Shown here one piece after another: positions 38,494 through 49,900 of a stretch of DNA of 64,000 nt. The stretch is from Gautieria morchelliformis (lineage: Eukaryota; Basidiomycota; Agaricomycetes; Gomphales; Gomphaceae): the NCBI GenBank assembly GCA_015179125.1, contig WHVA01000052.1:124001-188000 (forward strand). Reading direction: 5' to 3'. Every line of letters begins with the position of its first letter. Position 1 is the stretch's first letter. The position numbers and the translations under genes were made by a program. The notes under the pieces were generated by a model. The model ran no database searches and had not been told where the DNA came from. It saw only the letters and a program-made list of their open reading frames with translations.

Positions 38494-41400
38494 TCATATC
38501 AAAGACCCATTCTGGGGTTTCAACATGCTCTGGTTCTGGTTGAATGGTGCCTGTCCTGGAAATGCACTCCCGTTCAATCCTGCCGCACCAGTGGGATTGC
38601 TGGATACCGCACTCGGCGAAAATCCTGACGACGGGATAGGGTTGAATGGCTGGAACGAAGGGCTTCCACTAAATGACGGCCCCGAGGTTGACGACGCCAA
38701 CATGGAGACTCGGAAAGGGTTTGGACCTCCTGTCGTTTGTGGTCGAAGTCCACCTGAACTACCTCCTGTACCATTTGTAGCCGAGCCAAAGGAGGGAATG
38801 CCGGTACGTTGCGCATTGAGGACGCCAATTGTTGGCATCTGACTTGTGGGGACCCCATTTGTGGTATTAAATGATATGCTTGGAGGGTTCAAAGGCGGAA
38901 GCCCACCAACCACATTTATCGAGTTTACACCAGTGGCAGGGTGCACGGATGATGGCGACGCGGGGGATCCAGCGACAGGCGGTAGCGAGTCTAGCAAGTT
39001 TGCACCAAAGGAAGACGAGGGTTTGAAAGGTTTGATCCCGCCAAAGCCAGTCTGCTGCGGCTGAAGAGACGAGATGGAAGGGGTGGTTGTCTGTGACGTG
39101 CTGCCAGTAGGGTTGTCTGAAAGGCTAGATGACTCAGTAAAGGAGGGGGTAGTTGGGGTATGGTGCAGTACGAGATTGTTTGGGAATGGATTCGACGACG
39201 TCGAACCAAAGCCTGAACTTTGAGCAGCAGGTTTGGTCGAAAAGGAAGATGCGACACTGGCCATAACGCTGCCACCAGACCCCGACTGCATGGCCAGCTT
39301 GGGTGAGCTGGGTGTCGGTTGGCTTGTCTGTTTTTGTTCTGCCCCTGAAGGGCCAACCGTAACACCAGGAGCATATGCCGATCCATTGCCTAAATCATTG
39401 GACTGCACAAAGACGCCTGTTGTAAGTTCCTGTAGCGTAGGCAGCTTTGGCACAGGCGGAGCGGGTGTAACGGGAATACCAAACGGGTTCTTTGATCCTG
39501 TCTGATGAGTGGCAACTGGGGTAAGAGTCTGCGATGGCTTCTGCTGAGAGGTAATTGGAGTGGATTGTGGCCGGTTGGGAGGTGCAAATGGCGAGTTGTT
39601 ATTGGCGGAAGTAGGTGATGTCATAAATGACTGCACGGGCTGCTGGAATGCGTTGGAGAAGCCAGATAAGCTAGTTCCTTGCCCATTGAGAGGCTGTGTT
39701 GACCCGGACGGTGATTGGCTCTGGCCACCGCCAAATGCGTTTCCTCCAGGCGTGAATGCAGACAGTCCAGTGGACTGAGGGAAAAGCATACTCTGCCGGA
39801 ACGGATTGGAGCCTGTAGCCTGCGACTGCAAAAGACCTGTCGATTGAGGTTGCAAGAAAGCTGACTGCCGTTGCTGTTGGAAAGGACTCATCACCTGCTG
39901 CTGTGGGAGCTGTAAGAACGGGCTAGAAGTCTGCTGGTGCGCATGTGGGAAAGGGGAGGTCTGGAATGCGGTCTGCTGTGGTTGTATAAAGCCTGTATGC
40001 TGGGATGGGATGAAAGGTTGTTGTTGCTGAAAAAAACCACCGGTCATATGAGAGGGTATGGCGACAGATTGCCGTTGTACGAAGGGATTGAAAGTCGTTT
40101 GATTTTGAAACGGTTGTGATGGCGCGCTATGAAAGCAGATGTGTAAGAGAAGCAATGATCAGTTCTCTTCCAAAGAACTCGCACCTTCCGGTGGGAGAAC
40201 TGAACATTTTTTCCTGCTCTGTTTCTATGGAAGCGAAGAAATCGACCATGGCTTTGTTCATCTCTGGTTTTAAAGAGGAACTGGACACTGCTGCCACATC
40301 AACTGTTGGAACTTGAGGAACAGACGAGGAAGTAGAAGCTAACAAAAGGATAAGATTAGTCCGGATCACAGGATAGACAGCTGCTGACCTTTGTCTTCTC
40401 TTTTTAAAGCCAACTTGGGTGGTGCAGACTGGTTACCATCAGCCGCCGCTTTGTTGGCCTTATATTCGAGGCGATTCTGCTCGAAATTAGGGTCCTTGAG
40501 GTACTCTTCCAGAGCCCCAGCAAGAGACACAGGTGCCTATAGGACATATTGTCAAACTAATGGATAAAGCTCACTTGAAAAGACGCTCACATGTTTGAGG
40601 TTAGGAATGGGCACATTGAGAAGATTCTGAAGCTTCTTAGCTACACCAAGATATTCCACAACAGACTCCGTCTGTTTACAGAAATGGCGATAGATTGCCA
40701 GAGCCTCCTCGGCATCAATGTGAGACATCTCAAAATAATGCTCTGGGACAATCATTAGGGAGGTAGACGTGAGAGATGAAGAACTTACCCAGAACATTGA
40801 TAACACCTTCGTTGCCTGCTTGGAAAAGAACAAGTAAGTCTTTGACTAACATTCGCAATGCTGTAGTCGTGAGTTCATCTTCAAGGTCGTCCAGATAAAA
40901 CTGGTCGATTCTGTCAACAACGCTGGATTATGAATACACTTGTTATCTTGGCTTACTCTACATTCGATCAATGCATCAATCACTCGATGAACTGCTTTTG
41001 TTTCCCTTAGCAAGCCTTTCTCGACTGTCATAGATCGTAATTTGCGACCCATGATGGTCTTGCTTCTTTGAGGGCCGCTCACGGTACTTGATATGATCCG
41101 ACTATCTTCGACTGATTGGGAAACACGCATGTCACGGTTGGATTCGGATTGGACACGAACGGCGTCGTGCTTGAGATCTCGGTAGGCGCGTACTCGCGAG
41201 TCGAGATAGAAGGCATAATGAGCAAGGTTCTGTGGGGTATCGTATCCTGCAGGATCCGAATTAGACTCCTGTCTCCCCTCTGTCAAGGTATTCGCACCTT
41301 CCCATTGCCCATGCGCCACATTGCGAAGTCGGAGGACATCCGCGGAGGAAAGATATGATAATACATTGTCTGTAGCCCCATTTCGAATCATTGTATGCAA

Positions 41401-41745
41401 GACAATGAGGGCTTTGAACACAACCTAGAGCGATACATCAGAAGGAAATAACGGAATGGTGGAATACTCACGATTGCATTAGGCTCTCGAAAGCGAGGAG
41501 AAAGAGCTTTACAGACATCATGAACTGCACCATCCTCAGACCAAGTGGCTGCGATGATGGGGTCAAGGTACTGCAACACCCCTTGAGCATCCGGTCACCA
41601 ACGTTAATGACCAGCGCACAAACCTTGGCCTTGGGCGGTGCTGCTTTTGGTTTACAGGCGAGCTTTACAACCTATTAGAGAGTAACATGAACCATATGCC
41701 ATCGACGACCCCTTCTCTTGCTCTTACCTTGTCGTAACTGGACAT
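38494..41745 (-). CDS. YAP1801: Clathrin assembly adaptor AP180/CALM (ANTH domain)
   Basis: An endocytic adaptor that binds PI(4,5)P2, clathrin and EH-domain proteins. Start at 41745: a six-codon exon MSSYDK, then VVKLACKPKAAPPK, which is the lipid-binding ANTH N-terminus. ANTH blocks continue: LDPIIAATWSEDGAV, REPNAIVVFKALIVLHTMIR, LSSADVLRLRNVA, YAFYLDSRVRAYRDLKHD, RMLVKDLLVLFQAGNEGVI, VLEHYFEMSHIDAEEALAIY, FCKQTESVVEYL. The C-terminal half (40130-38494) is a Gln/Pro/Ser-rich unstructured tail with at least five NPF motifs (EH-domain ligands) and seven matches to the Prk1/Ark1 kinase consensus [LI]xxQxTG. It ends NGSLI at 38494. About 850 residues, 8 or more exons. YAP1801 is used by homology; one fungal AP180 usually covers both yeast genes. 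Confidence 0.9.
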
Positions 41746-41843
41746 TGTTGACGTACGCCAAAGGCCGTAAGACTTGACCATATGCCTCTAGTAAGCGGCA
41801 ACAGCGCTAGGCGGAGATTCGAAATACTTTTGGAATGCCGTAC

Positions 41844-42189
41844 TCAAACTAGAGGTGATGAAAACTGTTTCCGTACGTTTTGGGTGCGAAGCCTCAGATA
41901 TGTACATATACACCTAACACCTGAAGGGTACGCTGCTAGCGTCGATTTTTTGATGTTTAAACACTTTTTCCCCTCGCCCGACCCAAATTCTCCCACAATG
42001 TGCCCTTTCGCGTCCTGACTTCTCATCACATACTTGTAACTCACCAGTCCATCTAACCCAACCGGCCCTCGTGCGTGTATACGTCCCGTGCTGATTCCCA
42101 CCTCGGTGCCAAAGCCGTAGCGGAAGCCGTCGGCGAACCGCGTACTCGCATTGACAAATGTGCCTGCGCTGTCAACAGCTAGCACGGCA
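41844..42189 (-). pseudogene. PRO2: orphan 3' fragment of gamma-glutamyl phosphate reductase
   Basis: An open stretch reads [54 protein letters not shown] and KGHIVGEFG. These blocks match the C-terminal part of Pro2, the NADPH-dependent second enzyme of proline synthesis. A plausible splice acceptor (CGTGCTAG) precedes it at 42190. No upstream Pro2 exon (Rossmann part, catalytic cysteine) is visible to the right; the retroelement cluster starts there instead. The frame runs on past the usual Pro2 end into unrelated residues and stops at 41844. It is best read as a truncated last exon left after rearrangement, not a working gene. Confidence 0.75.
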
Positions 42190-43068
42190 AAATACAGATG
42201 CGTTAGCTTCAGATGAGGGTACGGCGAGTACGGAGAGTGTTAATGACAGATGCTCTGTGGAATAGTCCTGAGGGATGGAGGGTCACGTGTAATAGGACTG
42301 ATCACAGTAGAGGATTTGGAGGGGATTTGATGAGGAGTTGAAGGAAGATTTGACTTTTTTAAGAAAGCCCGATAATGCCCCGAAACCCGGTTTTAACTGT
42401 GATTGCCCTGTTTCTTCGAACTAGAGGTAGAGGGAGGGCCGGCATGTGCCCAGCAGAACCCTTGCTCGCAATAGTATGTAAGAGTGAATGTGGCCTCATG
42501 ATGCAGGCCTCCGAGTTGCAATTGTGTACTGTACAGACATGTGTAGACTTGTACACTATTTCTGTTTCTTCGGTGTTGTGGAAGAGGGCCCAGCTATTAC
42601 TGTAAGGATATCCGGATCTCTTTGTTTGACTCTGAGGCAGTCCCCGAGGTGGCCTGAGCACTATCATCTCCCGTAGATCCGCTACCACCGTACTCCCTTT
42701 CTTCCCAATGAGGTAATGAATCAATGTAACGTGAACTTCCATGGCGGCGCTGTAAGGGCAACCCTACCTGCTCGTGGTAAGTCACACAGAGCACTGGTAA
42801 GGGGGATCCAAAGATATATAAGACAACACTCAGTAACTACATAGGCGACCTACACACCTGGTAAGGGGGATCCAAAGAGAATCAGGTGAGGATCCCCTTA
42901 CCTAAGTGACTAACTATACAGCTACTGAGCAGGCCAGACTACCGGACATGAACATGGGTGGGGGAGGATGGAACTCAAATTTAAGGAAAGGGAGGAACAG
43001 GCAAGGACATGTAGGAGGAAAACGCGTAAGCCAGGGGCAAACCGCGTCACCCCGTGTCACCCCATTGT
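42190..43068. other. non-coding stretch between PRO2 fragment and copia element
   Basis: No gene is seen. It contains two near-identical short blocks reading CTGGTAAGGGGGATCCAAAG (about 42793 and 42858), 65 bp apart, and a further GGATCCCCTTACC inverted relative near 42891-42903. These may be ends of degraded repeats. Confidence 0.4.
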
Positions 43069-45893
43069 GACACAGTATGCGCAGTCTCATTGCTCCAGTT
43101 GTTTATTGTCCTACGTGCCCATTGTAGTTTACTTTTCATTGTTCTTCTACACTATAAAGTAGGTAGCTAGAACCCCCAGTTTCCTCAGTACTTTGCACTC
43201 GAGCAAATACTGAGGTAAGACATTCGAAATGTCTCTTTTATTCATCTTACTTAATACTCTTGTACAGATTCGCATAGGTAAATATATAAGTACTTTGCAC
43301 TCGAGCAAATACTGAGATTCGCATAGCATATAATAATTCTTACAGGTTATTGGGCCCCGCACCTAATACAATTAACCCTCCAGTTCCCTCCTGATCATGT
43401 CTACCACAACTTTCACCACCACAGACCTCCTCCCTTCCTCGGTACCCAAGCTTATGGCCAACGGTCTCAACTGGACCACGTTCTCGATGTGTTTCCAAGA
43501 CGCCGTAGAAGCCAAAGGCTTGTGGGGGTATTTCGATGGCACAACCCCCCAGCCGACTGTCAGTGTACCGCCCACAACTGACGAAGAGGATGCCCTAGCT
43601 AAATGGGTCAAGGAGGACCGGACTGCGAAAGCACTTCTGACTCACCGAATACCTGACTCCACCCTGATCCGCATACACGGCAAATCCTCCCTGACAGAAT
43701 GATGGGCACTGATCGTAAAAGAATTCTCAACAAAAGGAGCTTTTGCACAAGCAGATTTGCGTACCCATTTCATGGAGTCTAAGTGTCCCGACAAGTCGAA
43801 TGTCCGCGAATTCCTCGACGGACTACGAGTCAAGAAAGAAGAGTTAGCTACCTTCGGCGTAGACATTGAAGAAAAGGATTACCGATCGACGATCATAAAA
43901 TCCCTCCCCCGCACCTTTCAGCCTTCGCATTGAACCTTCTAGCCGGTGCCAAGCTATACAGCTCGACAAAAACGATCGACCCCGACGAACTCATTACGCT
44001 AGTATCTGAAGAGTATGAGCGTCACATAGCTCAGCGGTCCAGACGCTCAGGGCACGGTAGTGGAAAAAGCGAAGACAAGGACGATGCAATGTTTGTCTCA
44101 CCTAACGGGAAGGGGAGGAAAATTGATCGAAAACCGAAAGGGATGTGCTGGAACTGCGGTGACGAGGGACACTACAAGAATAAATGTCCCAAGCCTGTCA
44201 AAGAGACCGGTGACAAGAAACACGACTCACAGAAAGGGGGTGGCTCTGCAAACACCGCTATCGAATCAGATGATGAAGACGAAGCTGCCTTCTTCGCCGA
44301 TCTCGATGACGACGATGAGCTCCCGGTGCTGCTATCGAACTACGAATCTGACTTGGATGCTGAAGAACATACCGAGGATTGGTTTTCTGAACTAGGCGAC
44401 GACGCTGAGTGTATCGAGTCACAGGATGATGTTGACAGAAGCGAGTGTGCTTACCCAGTCGACATCTGTGACGATCAAGCGGTCGCAGAAGCTGAAAATG
44501 CAAACACTGTCCACATTCAAGACGGCGCAGAAGCAGAAAATCAAACGCACATTGAGGTATACGACTCCGGCTGCACCAGGCACATCACCCCATACCGCGA
44601 GGCGGTGACAGACTTTAAGGCCATAAGTCCTAAGTCGTTCCAAGCTGCGAATAAACAGAGTTTTAATGCGGTTGGAACAGGCGAGATGGTGATCGACGTA
44701 CCGAACGGAGTCACGACATCTCAGCTAAGGCTAACTGAGGTGTTGTACTCACCTGAGGTTGGCTATACCCTCATGTCAGTTGGAAGACTCGACGAGGCCG
44801 GTTTCAATCTAACATTTGCAGACGGCAAATGCGTTATACAAGAGCGAAACGGCCAGAAGGTCGGAACAGTCGAAAAATCCGGACGAGGCCTCTACAAAGT
44901 GACACATGAGTCAGATGCAGCAAATACTGCTGTAGAAACACTCAGCTTGGACCAATTTCACCGGCGCATGGGACACATTGCCCCAGAGACAGCTAGAAAA
45001 CTGGTTATCAATGGTCTGGTAACAGGAGTAAAACTTGAAGTCTTACCATCAGGAACCCCCTTCTTTTGCGAGTCTTGCGTATATGCTAAGGCGACTCGCA
45101 AACCTGTCCCGAAAGCCAGGGAAGGAAGCCGTGCCTCAAGCTTCGGAGACGAGGTGCATAGCGATCTATGGGGACCTGCCCCAGTTGCCACCAAAGCTGG
45201 CAAAAGATACTATGTTACGTTCACAGACGATATGTCTAGATTAACGCACCTCCATTTGTTGCACACAAAAGACCAAGCCCTTGCAGCATACAAGGAGTAC
45301 GCCATGTGGTGTGACACGCAGCTGAACGTTCGTGTCAAGAAACTCCACTCGGACAGAGGCGGTTAATACCTAGGAAAAGAGTTCATAATGTACCTGAAGT
45401 CAAAAGGGACCACGCAGAAACTTACCATACACGACACGCCCCAACACAATGGAGTCGCTGAGCGTCGCAACAGAAGCATCATCGAACGCGTACGAGCCTT
45501 GCTACACGCCAGTGGACTGCTGAGATTCCTATGGGGTGAGGCTGCGCATCACGTCGTATGGCTAATGAATCGGACATCGACTAAGGCCGTTTCTGGAAAA
45601 ACACCATATGAAGCTGCTTTTGGCAAAAAGCCTGATCTGAAACACGTACGGGAATGGGGTGAGAAAGTATGGGTACGCATAGAAAGCGGTGACAAACTCG
45701 GGGGACGCGTGGCAGAGGGCTGATGGCTCGGATTTGACGAGCGCAGCAAGGGGTATAGGATCTATTGGCCTGAAAAGCAAACAGTAACTGTGGAGAGAAA
45801 CGTTCACTTCAACAACGCAAGTTCGTCAGCTCCACGTCTCGAGGGGGAGGATTGGCAAGTTACCGAGACGGTAACTGACTCACCCTCCTCTCA
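43069..45893 (+). mobile_element. Ty1/copia LTR retrotransposon, broken and partial
   Basis: Fossil Ty1/copia-type element on the plus strand. A probable 5' LTR ends near 43345. The gag part starts about 43397 (MSTTTFTTTDLL) and carries one CCHC knuckle (CWNCGDEGHYKNKCP, about 44146-44190). It is followed by an acidic linker, an aspartic-protease region (YDSGCTRHI), a GAG-pre-integrase domain (FHRRMGHIAPETARK) and an integrase core (HSDLWGPA, FTDDMSRLTHLHLLH, HNGVAERRNRSIIERVRALL). The reverse transcriptase/RNase H half is not in the window because the sequence changes to the gypsy element near 45894. The frame has a few breaks. Start of the LTR is approximate, as no second LTR is available for comparison. 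Long surviving frames suggest moderate to young age. Confidence 0.85.
43187..43325 (+). repeat. short direct repeats in the copia LTR region
   Basis: The block TACTTTGCACTCGAGCAAAT plus ACTGAG occurs at about 43188-43213 and again at 43289-43314. ATTCGCATAG occurs at about 43268 and 43316. The core TTTGCACTCGAGCAAA is nearly palindromic. They probably belong to the LTR promoter/R region of the copia element. Confidence 0.7.
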
Positions 45894-46930
45894 AAGGGCT
45901 AAAATCACTGTTACCGGCCGTGGTAGGAGGCCCGTCTCAGAGATCGGTGGGTCTCCGAGTGGTATGATCACTCCCTCCCCCGGGTAGGGAGGGCGAACTG
46001 TCCCCGCCGGTGGAGGCAGGGCCACGCCAGGCCCGATGTACTGGGCCTCGATCTGTGCTACCCGCCGCTGAATGGCGGGGTCGTTGATGGTGTGCGACGG
46101 TGACGCCGCTAGGTAAGCGCTAATTGCGCTTTCCTTCGCAATGGCTAGCCCATTGACGGTGTGGGGGGAGCCGTGCAATTTCTTGCACTTTTTCTTTGGC
46201 TGTTCCGCCAGCCGCTGTGCCCGTTCGGGGTCGTACGTCTTCCAGACGGATGAGTCGGACTCCCATCCATCTGGGACGCCGTACGCCGAGTCGGAAGGTG
46301 CGCTCTGCCCTTCCGTTGTTGTTGTTGTCGGGGTCGGTGCCGACAATCGGGACGCTAGCCCTGATGTTGCGCGCGCCGGCAGAGGCACCGTCGCGCGAAG
46401 TGATGATGGCCCGGCCACTGGGTCCGTGGTCGGGTCATGTCGTGGCCTTTTTGAGGCAACGTGGGCCAGGGTAACCTGGAGCTGGGCTGCGCTCAGCTGT
46501 TGCTCAGTTCCTTGATCCTTGCGCGCTCGGTTGCGAGCGCATCGTCGCGGTCCTCGACCGCGCGTTCCAGCTCCTTGACCTCCTTTTTAAGGTCATGGAT
46601 ATCCTGGAGGGGCTCCTCCCGCGCGTCACGCGCGATGCCCCGTGGGGGCCATCCCCAGGCTGCATCAACGGCGTCGCCGATGTCCTCATCTCGCAATTTG
46701 ACCTTGCGGGTGCCGGTCGCGGCCCTAAGGTGCGCGGCGTAGTCCACCCATGTTGAGCAATCGTCTGGGTGGACGATGGCGAGGGTGTCCTCCCAGCCCA
46801 CGATCATCCAGTGCTCCTGGTCTATTGGAGCACGGAGAATGTCTGCGGCCCCTTGTCTCGGGGCCGATGTCCGCATTGTGGACGTTGACGGGTCAACGTC
46901 CATTCCATCTTTGGGGGGCATCATCTTCAT
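45891..46930 (-). mobile_element. extra frames downstream of the gypsy chromodomain
   Basis: Part of the fossil gypsy element. Two open stretches follow the chromodomain on the same strand: one at 46930-46493 (starting MKMMPPKDGMDVDPS, with a predicted coiled coil around LKKEVKELERAVEDRDDALA) and one at 46418-45891 (starting MAGPSSLRATVPLP, with KKKCKKLHGSPHTVNG). I recognise neither. They could be extra retroelement genes or the remains of another inserted element. Confidence 0.5.
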
Positions 46931-49900
46931 GGGTAGATGATGGTGGTTGCTTCCAAGAAGCGATGCGCCCTCGGAAAGATCCGAGGCGAAAATTTAACCG
47001 CGCCATGGCCGGCGCATCACGTGGTCCGCACGTGACAGACGCGTCTAGTGGCGTCTGGGGAGGTCGCATGGCTTGCCCACCCCCCGAAGCTCTAGGTAGC
47101 TATCTAGGGCTTCGAGGTCCTTGCAGGACGACATGGGTTCCCATGTCACGTCGCCTAGGGTCCAACGGACCTGGAACTCCAGGTCCATCGAGTTTATCCA
47201 TCGATGTGCGATAATCTCGTCGACGAGCCACTCCTCGTCGTCATTTGCTCCGAAGTCATAAATGACTTGGCCTCGCACGAGGGAACAATTCGTCGTTGTT
47301 AGCCTCGTATCGCCGCACGAGGCTTGAATGGAAGACCGGTGAAATGCGACGGCTTTTCAGTTCGTCGGGAAGATCGAGGGTCACCGTCGAGGCGTCGTTG
47401 TGAGCCTCGACGACACGGTATGGTCCGATGTACCGCAGGACTAGCTTTCTGGCTCTTCCTTTCGGAGAGTTAGTTTTGTGTCGACAGGTAGACGCGGTCG
47501 TTGGCCGCTACCTGTCGCTCGCCATACGTTTCTTATTTGCGTGAAACGTTTGCGTCACTCGATGCTCTATGATTGCATCGTGTGCCGCCATCAGGTTCCA
47601 TTTGCCTGATGTGCGAACCAGGCACCCCCTTGAACGGGGTGTCCCGGCTATGGGGAGGTCTATCCGCGGCATATAGCCGTGGTTCAGCTCGAAAGGTGCG
47701 AACCCTGTGGTCGTGCTGACGTTGCTGTTGAGGGGACCTCAACCATTGGGATTTCACTGCCCAATCCTTCTGATCGTCTCTGATGACCGCCGCAATATCT
47801 GGCCGATCGAGCGGTTTGCCCCTCGGTGCTCCATCCGTTTGTGGATGGAAGGCAGTTGACATGAGGAGTTAGTCCCCATGAGTCGCTGGAGTTCACGCCA
47901 GAAGATCGACGTGAACTTTGAGTCTCTGTCCGAGACGATGGAGTCGGGAACTCCGTGTAGTCGGATGACCTCTTTCAGAAACAGCCAGGCTACTCCCTTG
48001 GCTGACACGCTCGTCGTGGTTGGCACGAGGTGTACGAGCGACGTTAGTCGGTCGATGACTACCATCAGGTAGTCACAGTCATTGGATTTGGGCAGGGGCC
48101 CCATGAAGTCGATGCCAATCGACTGCCACGGCCTATCCGGAATGGGTAGGCTGTGTAGTAGGCCTTTGGGCCGTTGTGGCCCGGTTTTCTCATCTGACAC
48201 CTCGCGCACGATGTGCAGAACGCTTCTATGTCTGGGCTCATGCCCGGCCACCAATATGCTCTTCGAACGTAGTTCAAAGTCTTCAGATGGCCGTAGTGGC
48301 CGACTATCTGATGTGCCCGATCGATGATAATTTCGATCAGCTCCTTCCCCCTTGAAGAACAGAGCGGGGGATGGCAATGACGTATCTTTGAGCTGATTCT
48401 TAGTCCAGATCAGCCCGTCCCAGATCCCAATCTCGGGTGCGCGTCCGGGTGCGCCATGATCTTTGTGAACATGGTGTCCCTATGGTACGCGTCTCGTAGA
48501 CCTTAGACAGGTCTATGCCTTGCTCACGATCCGGCGCAGGGGTGCGCCGTCATTCCCTGCGGCGATGGCTCTGACGTCGATCGTCGTCATCGCTTGACGC
48601 GGCGACGTGCGCGGGCTCTGGTGAGCCCTCGTTTAATGCGGCAGCTTCCGTTACTCTCGCCTCTGTCTTCTCAGCGAGGCTTTAGAGCGTCTTGTCGCCA
48701 CTGTTCGCAGCTCGACATACCGGTCGGTGGGCAATAACTCACCGTCCGGATCTAGATGCGCATCCGCGTTCACGAAGACGTGGTCCAGGTGATTGTCATC
48801 AATCGTGTCACTCTCGTAGTAGCGCGACAGGCAGTCCGCTACCTTGTTCTCTACACCGTCAACATGAACGGTGTTGAAATTGAACCGTGAGAGAAACTCC
48901 CACCATCTGACCTGTCGGTCAGATAGGCTCTTTTGGGTCTCGAAGTACTCGAGTCCCTTGTGGTCTGTGACGAGGGTGAACCTTTGCCCCAGCAGTTTGT
49001 CCTCCCATTTCATGAGAGCCTCAGCACCGCGATGTCTCGTGCTCGTGATCTGGTAGTGTTGCTGAGCAACGCTGAACTTCTTTGACAAGAAGCCGGCGGT
49101 CGACAAGTTTTCCAGTCAGGACCTTGGCCGTAGACCGCACCGACGCTGGCTTTTGATCCGTCGGTGATCACCCAGATCTGCTCTGGGCACCTTGCGTCTA
49201 CTGGACGCAGGATCGGGGCCTTACAGGCCAACGCCTTAATGCTTTGCCAGCATTTGTCAAGCAGTGGCGTCCATTCGAATGGACGGTTATTACGTCACAG
49301 CCCGATAGCGGGGTGGTATATGCGCTAACATCCAGCATGTAGTGTGCCAGATACTGTACGAGCCCGAGGAAACGCTGGACGTCGTTGAACGTCTGTGGCC
49401 TGCGCCACTCGCGGATGCATTGCATCTTATCCTCGTCGGCATGTACCCTCGGCCATCGATCATATGGCCGAGGCACTCCATTCGGATGGAGTAGAGGTCC
49501 ACCTTTTTCTTGCTCAGAAAGAGGTGGTTCTTCCTCAGTCTGTCAAAGACGATGTAGAGGTGCTCTTCATGCTCTTGTATTGAGAGCGAGAATATGATGA
49601 AGATGTCATCCATGTATACATGGATGAAGCGACCTATGCAGTCGCGGAAAATGGCTGTCATCAGCCATTGGAATGTTGATGGGGCGTTACAGTCCCCCAT
49701 CTGTATCACCTGGCTCCTGAAGGTGCCGAGGATCGTGGCAAAGGCTGTCTTTGCTACGTGATCCGGATGGATCCGGATCTGCTTGTATGCTTCTGACATA
49801 TCGAGTTTAGTTCGATATTGGCAGCGAGCCATGTCGCTGCGTATGATATCCTGATCCGGGAAGGGCATGACGTCCTTCACCGTGTTTTCGTTCTGCTGGC

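Noticed and set aside
43069-43345. Exact start of the copia LTR
   Set aside because: Without a second LTR in the window the boundary cannot be proved; only an approximate start is given.
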